64,000 nt of DNA from Sanderia malayensis (Eukaryota; Cnidaria; Scyphozoa; Semaeostomeae; Pelagiidae): positions 1-64,000 of the forward strand of contig RQOL01000536.1 of assembly GCA_013076295.1 (NCBI GenBank), given 5' to 3'. The notes below the pieces were generated by a model. That model had not been told where the DNA came from. It did no database searches and was given only the letters and a program-made list of their open reading frames with translations. The translations under genes and the position numbers were made by a program. Position 1 is the first letter of the stretch; every line of letters starts with the position of its first letter. Below, one piece after another: positions 1-10,861 of this stretch.

Positions 1-1800
1 AAATCGCTTTCACCAATCACCACAGAATAAGGTTATTCTGTGCTTTCACCCTGCACCCCGTACTCCGAACAGCCGACCTGCAGCAAGACAACGACTGTGC
101 GAAGGAGCTTCTCCTAAACTTCATCCGATTTTACCCATAATCATTAAAATCAGAGACATTTGTGGGTTTTACGATAATCGTTAAAAATGACATCGTGTAT
201 ATGTTGAATTGTTTGGGGGCCCTTGGTTTATGCAAAGGTGCACACCGTACGTTTCCCACTGTCCCGTTGTTGCATCGAAATTATACCATTTATCGAAGTT
301 ACACGGGTTAAATTTATTTGTTCTAATATATTCCATATCCCTCTTTCATCCAATTTGATTGAAACGTTTCAGTTTATCGAAACGAAAGTTTCGATAAACT
401 GAAACGAAAAGACCTGCGATCAAATTTGCAATACCCTTGAAAATATCTACATTTTCTAAATAGTCTTCCACCACAAAAAGTGAACTGCTTAATAAGCTCA
501 TTGAATGGGCTGGAACACGAGTTAAAATGTAAAGACGCGTGCCAAACCACGGCACGGGTCCCATGCGGACAAGAATGGGACACCATGTCACAACGCTTGT
601 TTTTATTATTATTGTAAGCATAAATAGAGTAATGTGAGTAGAGAAGGATTGGGAGAGCAAAACAGTCCGTCAACCTCAGAGGGTTAAAGAGAAGACAAGT
701 GCTAGCTACAGTGGCGGCCTTGGGCCAGCCGTACCGCACCTTACGACAAAAACTCGCTGTCGTGTCTAGGTTGTTTCGTCACTATTCAATAGTATCTCTG
801 AAATTTCTTGGAAAAGTCTTGACGAGAGTGGTTCTGAAACAAACAAGTGAAAAAAACTTACAGAGTGTCTTCGCAACATCAAAAATGTTCGCCAATGCAA
901 ACTTGATCCATCTTTGTTTTTCGTTTTTGACTTCAATCTCTTTAATGCTGATTTTATTCTCCGGTTGGCAGCTGGGATTCAGATCACTCGTGGCAAACAA
1001 AATTTATCAAACAGAAATACTATGTACTACGCTACAGTGTACTTACAAGTTACATCAGTTGCGGCGGGAAATTTCGAGTAATCCCGTGTCTCTGCTGGGA
1101 ACAGAGTGAAAAGAACAAGAAGGAAGCAAGTAAGGATAATTAATTTGGAAAATTTTGGTTCTGGTGCTGCTGAACCTTGAACTGTTATTGTCTCTATCAT
1201 TGCACTCTATCATGCCTAACGTCACTCCAATCTCGCTATCCTGAATCCTTATTAACATGATATTCAATGCTCACACTCACATCTCCAGTGGAATCAGTTT
1301 CAAGAAAAAGAAGGTATTTGGGTCATTTTCAATTATTTTAGATACTTTAATTTCAAAAAGCAATGAAAATCAATAGCGCGACAAAAGAGAAAAGCAGCCA
1401 AGCAAACCATCTGAACATTAATGTTGATGTAAGATCAAAGGAACCTTGAGGTGACTCGCGACAGATGGCTTTTATTTCACTGTATTATCCAGAAAGTGAA
1501 GAAAGTAATATTAAATTAAAGGGCTTATGTAGCCTGAAATGACATATCGATTTTTCACGGAGATGGAGAGAAAAAGATCTGAGTATCACTATGAACCTAT
1601 TTTGAGTGTTTTCTGACGAGTATAAGTATAAGTATATTTTTTCCAAGCTCAAACACAGCCAGGTCTGTGCGATATTTTCCTCACATTATGAGTCAATTCT
1701 CGTTGCTTTCAATTAAAAACAGAAATTTTAACAAATTTTGAAAAAAATAAAACTTTCAAGATTTTGATTCAGTGTGACGTTAGAATGAACCGAGCTATTG
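1..1800. other. Intergenic, no gene seen
   Basis: No stretch reads like conserved protein on either strand. Short open frames here lack a domain, codon bias or splice context. Two perfect hairpins are the only structure noted: a small one at 21-42 (10-bp stem, 2-nt loop) and a larger one at 366-405. The segment is AT-rich and may be the distal flank of an unseen gene or decayed repeat. Confidence 0.5.
366..405. repeat. Perfect 18-bp hairpin
   Basis: Arms 366-383 and 388-405 are exact reverse complements around a GAAA loop. No flanking target duplication was seen, so it is not assigned to a transposon family. GAAA is a GNRA-type tetraloop, so an RNA copy would fold stably. No gene around it explains it. 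Confidence 0.8.
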
Positions 1801-1869
1801 TTCTTCAGCTATTGTTCTCTGAGGAAGAGCTCCCCGGCCTGTGTTGAAACAGTGTCTGGCTATTTCAAA

Positions 1870-2104
1870 ATGTCGGATTGCGAAAGTTCAAAACAAATTC
1901 CTCTGACAACGAAGGAGGAAGTCTTCCTGAGGATAGCGAAGAAGACGAAGACTACTATTCAGTAGTCAGTTCGTATAGTCGAAACTCGCAAGAAGACCCA
2001 GAGCTTGGTACGGCAGTGATGATAAAGAACCGGGTTGTGAAGGCCTACCTATCTCTGAAAGAGCTGGATGCCCGTTTTGAAAATAGAACTTATGTTGATA
2101 ATTG
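1870..2104 (+). CDS. Candidate acidic first exon (unknown protein)
   Basis: An ATG at 1870 opens a frame (MSDCESSK...) that dies after 31 codons, while the frame offset by one base continues as a clearly biased acidic sequence (NEGGSLPEDSEEDEDYY) followed by a helical-looking stretch ending at TYVDNW. A GTTAGT splice donor follows at about 2105. A single-base indel near 1885-1895 would join the ATG to the acidic frame. No downstream exon can be placed with certainty. The protein is not recognised; it could be the start of a gene, a decayed exon or chance. Confidence 0.3.
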
Positions 2105-2980
2105 GTTAGTTCATTTGTTATTTAATAAATTATTGGCAACTGTTAAACATTAATTCTATGGAATCATATGATTTTCCAAAACAAAAATGAAATACTATAA
2201 TTGTTGTATTAGTTGCATAAGCATATAGCTGGAAAACTTTCTTCTTTTCACCTGATGCTTCCAACGAGTCAAAAATGCTCCCCGACCCCGTCTCCGTGCG
2301 TGATCGTGCTCGTGGTCCCCCCCTGCCACAGCGTGCCCAGCATCTAGTATGGTACGTCATGTTGTTTGTTATTTCAACAAGTTTACATTTTATCCAATGA
2401 AAAACTTGCAAAGTGATATCATACTTGGTAGCCTCACTTCAAATCAAAAGTGAACGTTTGAATCTGAGGCACATACCTTATATGGGCAAGTAAAAGTCTA
2501 CACAGACACAGACACAGACACAGAACACAACATTTTTCCCCACTCACCAACATATACTCGCTTGCGCATGCGCGTCGCGAGTCAAAAACCAGAGAAACCA
2601 GAAAAATCCCAAAATTTTTGCAATCACAAAATAATGTTCATCTGGTAAATCAAAATTGAAAACAAATAAAAAAACCATAAATTTCATTTAAGAACAAACA
2701 AGCTTAACCAACTGTTAAAACTTAACCGTTTACGAAATCAATAGAATATGAAAAACAAAACTTAAGAAAATACAGACAGAAAATGTGCATGATTATCAGT
2801 AAAAGAGTAATCGTTACAGATTGTTATTAATTGGATCATATGGCAATAACATAACAATCAACAAATTAAAATAATTTAGAGATTCTAGACTTGAGTATAA
2901 AACATCCAATCCAATATTATATTTAAGGTAATGTGATTGGATATGCTTCTCCATCTTGAACTACATATGCATTTCCATTC
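2105..2980. other. Non-coding, low-complexity stretch
   Basis: No gene seen. Contains a short CAGACA-type tandem array near 2500-2525 and otherwise AT-rich sequence. It could be intron if the acidic exon before it is real. Confidence 0.4.
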
Positions 2981-2986
2981 TCCACA

Positions 2987-3214
2987 ATGAGATGTGATGT
3001 AGAAGAAGCACCAGGTGGAGAGAAAATGATAATAGAAGAAGAGACAGAAGTTGTTAGTAAGGAAACTGAAGGTTTTGAAGAAATAGCAGCAGAAGAAAAA
3101 CCAGTGGTTGAAAGTGAAGAAATAGAGGACTTTGATAAAATGACACAAGAAGAAGTAGAAGGCCTTGAAGATGTGATAGATAAAGGAGACGAAACAGAAG
3201 AAAAAAAAGACTGA
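2987..3214 (+). CDS. Candidate acidic Glu-rich ORF
   Basis: A 75-codon open frame beginning MRCDVEEAPGGEK, dominated by Glu, Asp, Lys and Val and ending KGDETEEKKD. Length and composition suggest either part of an acidic low-complexity protein or simple GAA/GAG-rich DNA. No domain or splice junction links it securely to the acidic exon at 1870-2104. It stops 38 bp before a Tc1-like MITE. Function unknown. Confidence 0.25.
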   Translation: MRCDVEEAPGGEKMIIEEETEVVSKETEGFEEIAAEEKPVVESEEIEDFDKMTQEEVEGLEDVIDKGDETEEKKD

Positions 3215-3252
3215 GAATGAGAAACTGATGGTATTATAATAGAAGATACCTA

Positions 3253-4327
3253 CACTGGGGTTCCAAAAGTATTGCAACGCCTGATGAAAAATGGCGTCTA
3301 GAAGTGGCCCTAGGCCTGAGCGAGAAAATTCAAATAATAATATAAAAATACCAAACGGGTTTCAATAGCGAATATATTTAGCATAAATATACTCAAAATT
3401 TCATACATTTTTAAGTGAAAACATCATTTAAACTATATCATATTGTTTCGCAATAATATTTAAAGAAAATTGCGAAGAGGTCCTTTAAAAAATGTTTACA
3501 AAAATTTATCGAAGTGGAGTAATTAAAACGCCAATAATTATAATTTCTGTCACTCAAAGCCACGCAAATTCCCTCTCATTTAAAAGAGAATGTTGTGAAA
3601 TTTAGAAAAATGCAAAGATTTGTCATGTAACTGTCTTGACCTTTATAATTTTCAGTTTCAGTCTTTGTTTATCATTTTAGGAATGCGATTTGACAAAACC
3701 TATTTTTCCGTAATTTTTTTTCCAGAGTAAAAAAAAAGAAGGTTAAGCGCAATAACAAAAAATCTGACATGGATATTCCTATAATTTGTTTCAAATACTA
3801 TAATTTGATGTAATTTTCAAGGGCTTCATACTTTCTGAAGTTAACAAAATTTTATTTTTTAAAACCCACTCTGAAATTTGAAAAACAAAACATGCGCTTT
3901 CCAAGTGGTAAACAAAGACTGAAACTGAAAATTATAAAGGTCAAGACAGTTACATGACAAATCTTTTCATTTTTCAAAAATTTAAAACATTCTCTTTTAA
4001 GTGAGAGGGAAATTGCGTGGCTTTGAGTGAAAGAAATTATAATTATTGGCGTTTTAATTACTCCACTTCGATAAATTTTCGCAAACATTTTTTAAGGGAC
4101 CTCTTCGCAATTTTCTTTAAATATTATTATAAAACAATATGATATAGTTTAAATGATGTTTTCACTTAAAAATTTATGAAATTCTGAGTATATTTGTGCT
4201 AAATATATTCTCTATTGAAACCCGTTTTGTAGTTTTATATTGTTATGTAAATTCTCTTGCTCAGGCCTAGGGCCACTTCTAGACGCCATTTTTCATCAGG
4301 CGTTGCAATACTTTTGGAACCCCAGTG
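3253..4327. mobile_element. Tc1/mariner-like palindromic MITE
   Basis: The two ends are inverted copies beginning CACTGGGGTTCCAAAAGTAT, with TA on both outer sides (3251-3252 and 4328-4329). Inverted homology continues inward for several hundred bases (for example 3480-3600 mirrors 3970-4095), so the element is nearly one long palindrome with a short centre near 3720-3850. It has no transposase frame; open frames inside are mirror copies of each other. TA duplication and CACTG-type ends fit a non-autonomous Tc1/mariner element. Confidence 0.85.
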
Positions 4328-4329
4328 TA

Positions 4330-4825
4330 TATAACTTGAAAAGATTGGCCATTTTCGCCTTAGGGACTTCCAAATCTGAAAGCAATAAAAAGCTGACTTA
4401 TTGCTTAAAAAAGATTGCTTTCTGTATTACAAAATAGAGATCAAGTAAACTAATATGTGCCACTATCAGAATAACAGAATTCATGTAACAAAATGTAGGT
4501 AGAATTGTAGGCCTAAAAGTGATAAAAAATTGTAAAAAGTTCCTTGGTGATTTCGCTCAATATGTTAACAAAAGTTGTCAGAAATTAGATTTAAATAAAC
4601 TTTAACTACTAAGTAACTTACCGAGATTATTCTCATAATCCCGAAAAACAGTTGCATTTGGCTCCATCGTAGAAAAATTGTGAGTTGTGATCAATTATTG
4701 AGAGAAAAAGAGAATAAATGAGAAAGGAACTTGGTGTGCATTGCGCATGCGATGTGTATTACAGAAACACAACTAACAACAGCACTTACAACATAAACCA
4801 GATATGAACACAACGTTCATATCTG
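4330..4825. other. Intergenic left flank of element 2
   Basis: No gene seen. It ends with an 11-bp hairpin (4799-4809 with 4815-4825, loop ACAAC) that abuts the 9-bp target duplication of the next element, so the element inserted beside a small palindrome. Confidence 0.5.
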
Positions 4826-4834
4826 ATTGCAGAG
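4826..4834. repeat. Left 9-bp target duplication of element 2
   Basis: ATTGCAGAG here is repeated exactly at 10797-10805, immediately outside the two inverted ends. Confidence 0.85.
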
Positions 4835-4926
4835 TAGACTCATTACATTGCGTCCCTGTGCCTCGCTCGCAATTCGCTCAACACAAGGGACTTATGGACT
4901 TACTGTTCAAAAACTGTCCAAAAAAT
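4835..4926 (+). repeat. Left TIR of element 2
   Basis: Pairs with 10704-10796 in inverted orientation. The first ~35 bp differ at one position; the match then resumes after a small gap. Confidence 0.8.
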
Positions 4927-5436
4927 TAAAGCCTCGCTCTCATGTAATGCTACAAGATTAAAACTTGGAAAATGCCGGAGGACTCAAAATTTCAATATTT
5001 TGTGTTGCCGCCTCTGAGCTGAACAAGTTTTCATTTTATTTGAAACGAAAGATGCAAATGGATGCAATTCCAAGGTTTTTTATTTGAAAGTATAGAAACA
5101 GGTAAGTTTCATTTTTAGTTTCCAATTTAGTTCTTGTTGGATTTTGCAAATTACCAGCGGTTGTTTAATTTGATTTCATGTTTGATTTGATAAACATGTC
5201 TAGGCCTTTGACGAACCGAGAAATTCATTTTTTGGGTTATTTTATGAACAATGAAAAGTAATTATTTTCATTGTTACATTCACAGATTAAATCCCAGATG
5301 CATGGTCAGCTGAAGGACGAAGGGCTAGTATTTAACAGTAAATTAACACGCTTCAATGAACCATCTTTTCTGACTTTACTTTTGGTTATGTTGAATTAAA
5401 AAAAGAAACTTTGATATACTCAATATTTACTTTGAA

Positions 5437-5530
5437 TTAAGCTATCTCAAGAAATTGGGCGGTTAGCCTACCGGCCCGGATTGCTTGAGCAAAGAAAGGC
5501 ATTTACGGTCGGTGATTCCGACAAACTCCG
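5437..5530 (+). repeat. 94-bp direct repeat X, copy 1
   Basis: Repeated at 5903-5996 with no difference noticed. Together X1, a 101-bp spacer, repeat L1 and X2 form a nested direct-repeat block whose origin is unclear. Confidence 0.85.
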
Positions 5531-5631
5531 GCCGGTACACCAGGCAGTACTAACCGAATGGTCAAACTACAGAACAATGACTGAAATCATAATGCAAATC
5601 AATAAACAATAATAAGGAGAGGGAGGGTGGG

Positions 5632-5905
5632 AGAAATTGTGCTAGCTCTCTGAGTTCCAACGAAGAATGATTAGAAATGCTACACTCTGTACTCCTATAT
5701 GCCCCAAGGATTTAATCCCTACAAAACGTGCCGCGCTAGACGCGTGGATAAGGGTCTCCCTAGTGCCCCAATATTTAGGGTGTGTTAATGAACTTTGCCT
5801 AAGGATTTATATCCGTGTCGCGACGGTAACACGGATATGGTTGTCAGCGAGCGATGCAATTTCTTTCAACCTTAACCATTTTTAAATTGCATTTAAAATC
5901 ATTTA
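5632..5905 (+). repeat. 274-bp direct repeat L, copy 1
   Basis: Appears identical to 9903-10176, 4.27 kb downstream in the same orientation. Contains a 10-bp inverted repeat (5809-5818 with 5829-5838). The core starts TG and ends CA, as LTRs do, but there is no matching target duplication, primer site or polymerase frame between the copies, so an LTR element is not supported. The 72-codon open frame it contains is not called a gene. Confidence 0.8.
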
Positions 5906-5996
5906 AGCTATCTCAAGAAATTGGGCGGTTAGCCTACCGGCCCGGATTGCTTGAGCAAAGAAAGGCATTTACGGTCGGTGATTCCGACAAACTCCG
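5903..5996 (+). repeat. 94-bp direct repeat X, copy 2
   Basis: Second copy of the repeat at 5437-5530, overlapping the last three bases of repeat L copy 1. Confidence 0.85.
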
Positions 5997-6170
5997 TCCA
6001 CAGAACACGTAGTGTGACCCCACGAATCCCGAACGTAAAGACTACAACTTATGATACTCATTTCTTAATTCTAACCTTATAGGTAATAGTGAATTAATCC
6101 TAGCTGGCTTGGGAGCTGGCTGGGAGCTAGCAATTCCTCCCATCTCCCCAAACAATAACCCTTAGCAAAA

Positions 6171-6359
6171 ATGGCAGATCAGGAACAAATGGCTAAGCTA
6201 AAAGTTAATATACGCAATCAAAAAATCATAATGGAGGCCCCTGCAGACGACACCACCGGGCAGCCGCCGGAACCTCCTAGGAAAACAAAAGCCAAAAAGG
6301 AAGGCTGCAGGCATAAGGCCACGCAAGCCCAAAGGCGTGGCATTTTTCATCGGTGGTAG
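6171..6359 (+). CDS. Small ORF in element 2 (unknown)
   Basis: A 62-codon frame starting MADQEQMAKLKVNIRNQKII with AAAA before the ATG, then a Pro/Lys-rich, basic C-terminal part. It is the best-formed start codon inside element 2. No domain is recognised. It could be the 5' exon of a captured or accessory gene (a GTGGTA donor-like site lies at its end) or chance. It resembles no known transposase. Confidence 0.25.
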   Translation: MADQEQMAKLKVNIRNQKIIMEAPADDTTGQPPEPPRKTKAKKEGCRHKATQAQRRGIFHRW

Positions 6360-6361
6360 CT

Positions 6362-6530
6362 ACCTTCAACGAGGCATTTAACAACTGCACCTTCAACGAG
6401 GTATACTTTATCACTGCAACCTCCGAGGAGGTATTTCAAAACACTGCACCTTCAGCGAGGTATTTTTATATTGCAACCTTCAGCGAGGTATTTTAATGTT
6501 GGAACCTTCAACGAGGTCTTTGAACACTGC
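6362..6530 (+). repeat. ~28-bp tandem array, six degenerate copies
   Basis: The core ACCTTCAACGAGG recurs at 6362, 6389, 6419, 6448, 6476 and 6504, each followed by T-rich spacer and usually preceded by CTGC or TTGC. The core is a weak palindrome (ACCT...AGGT). Subterminal repeat arrays of this kind can be transposase binding sites, but that is speculation here. Confidence 0.75.
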
Positions 6531-7496
6531 ATCATCAACAAAGCACTTGGAAATGATAGCCATTGAATTTCATCAAAGCAACGCATTTGTTTTTCCAGGG
6601 CTGCTGATAACATCGAGTCTGATAGTAATAGGTTCCACACGTGACGTTGGCTACAATTCAGAATAGAAATAAAAGGAATTACCCAGATGGTTAAATAGAT
6701 AGCAAGAATAATGACGAAGTATTAGTAACGGCGATTTAACTAGCTATACTTAACTCTCTTGAGCCCTTGTGACAACGCATAAGGGGCAGTGGTCAGCTGA
6801 CTTTGTGGTGGCTTTATGTGTGGGGTTCGTAAGCCGTGCTTGACCAGCGGCCAATAGCTTGGATCAGGTGGGCTGACAGGCCGACAGAAGCCGCGTAATC
6901 GCGGCCCCCGACCCAGAAGCTGTGTAGTCACCATGTTTTGGGCCCTTTATATTCGCGCAATATGACTGGAAATAATCATGCGATGCGAGGAAGACTCACT
7001 GTAAAGCTCGTTCCAAACTGGTTAGGTTTGAGACTGGTTGTCGGGTCGGAGAAATTGCAATTAAATTACTATTAAGAGCTACCCCTTTGATGAAGTACGA
7101 GAGAATGCTACAACTGCCACGAGGCAGAAAACAGCAACTGTAACGAAACACAAGCATTGTATCTGCAACGAGTGATTACCCCCATTTGCCGAATGTAAAA
7201 TGGCTTAAAGCAGCTGTATATACTGGACAAACATCGCGATTTGGTGGAATTTGCAATCAGTGTGACAAATTCAAATTCAAATTCGTGTAAATCAGCAACA
7301 ATCAAATAGTTTTGACTCACGGCACATGCGTCGTGTAGTCTATATGGCCAAGTTTCTAGGATAACAATGGTTCGATTGTCCGGACAAAATTCTTGTACCA
7401 TCAGGTATTGCGAAATTTGAAATTCTAAAATTTGCCCATACAAATCTCTCATAAAAGTCACGCGCAAAATTTTATTCTTATGCAAATTATGAGATC

Positions 7497-7838
7497 ATGC
7501 AGCTGAAAACAATCGCAAGCTGTCATTATTCTCAGTTGCTGGTTTGGTTATTAATATTTATTTGTGCGTGGCCAGAATCAGTAAGGCCCAAAAACGCCAT
7601 CCTATTCCGAGAAAGAACACAGGAGCTGCTTTCCTGTCGCGGGGATAAATCGACAAAAACCAACGCCCGCAAGCCAAGAGAAAAGCCGCGCGGAAGCACA
7701 GCAGGCCCCAAAAACCACTGCAACCATCACCTGCACCATCATTACGCCCCACTGCTTTCAGCAGGAGATAGTAAAGCAATCCCTGTCCAGCAAATCCCGA
7801 CTTCAGATCCCAAATTGTTGATGATTACGTGTATTTAA
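7497..7838 (+). CDS. Candidate small secreted protein ORF
   Basis: 113 codons. The N-terminus has a hydrophobic run (LLVWLLIFICAWP) after a short polar start, resembling a signal peptide, followed by a basic region and a His-rich stretch (HHLHHHY). No family recognised, no introns or neighbours to support expression, and it lies inside element 2. Could equally be chance. Confidence 0.2.
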   Translation: MQLKTIASCHYSQLLVWLLIFICAWPESVRPKNAILFRERTQELLSCRGDKSTKTNARKPREKPRGSTAGPKNHCNHHLHHHYAPLLSAGDSKAIPVQQIPTSDPKLLMITCI

Positions 7839-7839
7839 T

Positions 7840-8283
7840 GTAGTTTCCCTTCAATCTGAGGCTGTCCAAATCCACTCAGCCGCTTCTGGGTACTGCTCCG
7901 CCCCCATGAAGTCGCACCAACAAAGATTTGTTGTTGGTTTTCAAACTGAGTGTACTCTTCAAAACATATCGTTTTAATCAAATGCTAGATGCTTGAGTGT
8001 ATAGGCCGTGCACCCTGAAGGGTCACTTTCCTTTAATTTAGGTTGATAGAAAAACGGGTTAAAGAACAAAATAGGGTACAACATCATCTCTGGATATAGT
8101 TGCCTAGGACATTGGGGGAACCGAAACGGTTTGCGAGCCCAGCGCCCTAATTTTTCCTAAGGGATCAGTTTGGAAATTCTGCGAAGGTGGTATCAAACTA
8201 GGCCAGATTGAGAGGGAAGGGAAAGTATTCGAAATTTCAAATCAAGCCATTCCTGTCTGAAAGGTCGGCATGTGCATGTGCAG
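7840..8283. other. Element 2 interior, nothing recognised
   Basis: Non-coding on both strands as far as can be read; no repeat partner found in the window. Confidence 0.4.
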
Positions 8284-8291
8284 ATAACGAC

Positions 8292-8603
8292 CAGTGGCGT
8301 CGCCACGGGGTGGACTGGGGTGGACATGTCCACCCCAGTTTTCTCAGAGGTTGACTTTCTAATTTCTCGAAATCCGTTGAAAAAACTTTGGGGGGTGATG
8401 TTCATTCGCTCAGAACATCTGGGTGTGCAGCTTGCCTCTTTGATGCCCACTGTTACGAAGAATGCTGCTTGACAAAACTGCTTTTCCAAAATTTTCTAAA
8501 TGGTTCAAAAATGCTAAAAAGGGCGTTTCCCACGTTTTCCGAGAGTCTGGAAGGGCCCCTCGTTTTTGTCCACCCCACTTTTTTCGGTCTGGCGACGCCC
8601 CTG
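8292..8603. mobile_element. hAT-type MITE nested in element 2
   Basis: Ends CAGTGGCGTCGCCA and CTGGCGACGCCCCTG are imperfect inverted repeats of the hAT CAGNGGCG type. An exact 8-bp duplication ATAACGAC lies at 8284-8291 and 8604-8611. 312 bp, no transposase; insertion postdates the host element. Confidence 0.9.
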
Positions 8604-8611
8604 ATAACGAC

Positions 8612-9902
8612 AGAGCCCCAAATACTGTAGATATTTGAATGAAGCGCACACTCATCAGAATTGGCCCAATACTTATAAACGGAAACAGCGCCTCCGACAA
8701 ACAGCACCGAAATCATGCCCAATTTCAGATTATGCTAAATTTTACGCCAAATGACGATTACTGTTCAAAATATACCAAAGCATAATACTATGCTGGGTCT
8801 GGTCACTGTTTGGGATACTTATTGTGAACCTATTTGGTTTAGGGTGAACCTTTTTGTTTCTGTCCGCAGACGAGAACAAATATGGCCTTGAAATAAGGAA
8901 AATAAACCAATCAGAGACAGATACCCCTGTTGTTGCCACACCCTGGCGGCAAGGGCGATAGAATTATGATTTTCACGGATTATCACAAATACACCCTTTC
9001 CGAATTCGAGGGAAAAACCAGAAAACAAGCTACTGTAGCATGGCAAACAGCTAAGAAGGGTGATGCTAGTAGTAAAGTAACGAAAACTGTAAAGCTTTGT
9101 GTGATAATGACTTTCAGGCTACCGAACCTACAAAGGTGCTGGTGGGACATTTGTAATGCTCTAAAAATAATGCAGCCGTGCGGGGGCTAATTAGCATTGA
9201 GAATTGATATCGAGACAACTAATTGACATTGCAATCGCATGACAAGGGCCTAATGCCCAGGCTAAACGTCACAAACAAGCCTGAACGGACGTGCCCTTGC
9301 TTTGCATGGCAGAAATATACTTAGACTTTGTGCAAAATTTCCCCCCAGATGTTCTAGAATCAGCAGCACCTACTACCAACCTGGGATTCCTGGTCTAAAG
9401 CTATAAATACACAAGCCGTAAATATATAGCAAGAAGTGAGCGAAACTACAAGCAAGCAAACCCCAAACATGGAGTGGCGTTAAATGAAAACATATAATAG
9501 GCGTACAGTGGTGGGGGATATCAAGAGGAGGAGATGATAAAAAACCACCCTAGTGGCCATGGATAACAAGGAAGCAGAAAATCGGCCATCCCCAGTTAGT
9601 TACTCTTACAGACCTTGCAGTAAGAAGAAGCGAGGCGAAATCACACGCAAAATATGCTGACTAGATAAACAGCAAAGTAAGCTAAGCCTAGTTCAATGAT
9701 GCATGTGCAGGAAATAATTGGTACCTAAATACAAATGTTAAGAAACGACCTCACCGGAATAGCTTGTATATGGTTGTATATGTGGCTCTGAGAGGTAGTT
9801 ATGGAAGACATCGGCCAGTCGGGCGTCATATTGTGTTGTGATCAGCAGTAAACGACGAAGCTCCCAGAGCATATTTATCATATTTGAGAGAACACAACAT
9901 AA
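8612..9902. other. Element 2 interior, no confident gene
   Basis: One 86-codon frame (8930-9190) contains a readable stretch (FTDYHKYTLSEFEGKTRKQA) but no known domain, and another frame overlaps it in antisense. The rest is non-coding. Confidence 0.4.
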
Positions 9903-10176
9903 AGAAATTGTGCTAGCTCTCTGAGTTCCAACGAAGAATGATTAGAAATGCTACACTCTGTACTCCTATATGCCCCAAGGATTTAATCCCTACAAAACGT
10001 GCCGCGCTAGACGCGTGGATAAGGGTCTCCCTAGTGCCCCAATATTTAGGGTGTGTTAATGAACTTTGCCTAAGGATTTATATCCGTGTCGCGACGGTAA
10101 CACGGATATGGTTGTCAGCGAGCGATGCAATTTCTTTCAACCTTAACCATTTTTAAATTGCATTTAAAATCATTTA
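9903..10176 (+). repeat. 274-bp direct repeat L, copy 2
   Basis: Second copy of the repeat at 5632-5905; the lack of visible divergence implies a recent duplication or gene conversion. Confidence 0.8.
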
Positions 10177-10703
10177 TTTCGAGAAAACAATTTTTAATTT
10201 TGACATAGAACAATTTTTCTTGATAATGAGATTATTAGTATGTAGTTTTATATGTAATAATACATGAAATGTTTTTTGTTTTCTTAATTGGTGGTGAATA
10301 CACGCGTGTTGTTTTTCATAATCATGAATACAACAAGTCCTGATGAAATGTAATTCTCAAACGAAAAGCAGTTTTTACCTTAACTTGTGCAAGACCCATA
10401 TACAAAAACAAAGAATTGGTGAGGACTTTTTTGTAAATATTTCTCGGAAAAGCACGAAAACTTATTGAATTTATATCCATTTTAAATTTTCTCACAGCTT
10501 CGGCATTTTCCCGCCATTAAATTAAAAATTGACGCCACGCCACTTTTTATAGTCCAGATTGGTCCGTAAAATATGGAGTTAAACCTTATCTTACATGGCC
10601 TAAGTTGTGGTTGAACGTGATTGGTCAAAAAGAACAATAGCCATTGTTTAAAAGCCAAATGCTGCAATCTGATTGAGCCGACAAAAATTTGTCGGGAGAG
10701 GAG

Positions 10704-10796
10704 ATTTTTGGACAGTTTTTGACCTGAAAGTCCATAAGTCCCTCAAACGAGCGAGTAAAAACGAGCGAGGCACAGGGACGCAATGTAGTGAGTCTA
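10704..10796 (-). repeat. Right TIR of element 2
   Basis: Inverted partner of 4835-4926. It is followed by the second ATTGCAGAG duplication at 10797-10805. Confidence 0.8.
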
Positions 10797-10805
10797 ATTG
10801 CAGAG
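10797..10805. repeat. Right 9-bp target duplication of element 2
   Basis: ATTGCAGAG, identical to 4826-4834. Confidence 0.85.
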
Positions 10806-10861
10806 TGCATATGGTCATTATGTTCATATCTAGGAAGAGACCATGTTGGTTTTGTAACACG

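Larger units (their letters stand above)
4835..10796. mobile_element. Element 2: 5.96-kb TIR transposon without transposase
   Basis: The left end reads TAGACTCATTACATTGCGTC and the reverse complement of the right end reads TAGACTCACTACATTGCGTC. Homology continues imperfectly for about 90-100 bp, including a shared AGGGACTTATGGACTT block. A perfect 9-bp duplication flanks it. The outer motif and TCCCTGTGC block also occur in the ends of the KDZ-type element at 22216-34710, so it is inferred to be a non-autonomous relative mobilised by the same transposase. The interior lacks any transposase-like frame. It holds direct repeats (94 and 274 bp), a 28-bp tandem array, a nested hAT MITE and two weak ORFs. 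It may have grown by capturing host or repeat DNA. Confidence 0.8.

Noticed and set aside
21..42. Helitron 3' end (hairpin near window start)
   Set aside because: No CTRR terminus at the right spacing and no 5' TC end seen.
2885..3277. Phe/Tyr-rich minus-strand ORF
   Set aside because: Antisense of the GAA-rich acidic stretch; composition is explained by the opposite strand and it runs into the MITE end.
3852..4088. Minus-strand ORF in the Tc1-like MITE
   Set aside because: Mirror of the opposite arm; no transposase motif.
5667..5885. 72-codon ORF found twice (also 9938-10156)
   Set aside because: Part of the 274-bp direct repeat; identity reflects DNA duplication, no domain.
5632..10176. 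LTR retrotransposon bounded by repeat L
   Set aside because: No target duplication, primer-binding site, gag or pol frame; kept only as direct repeats.
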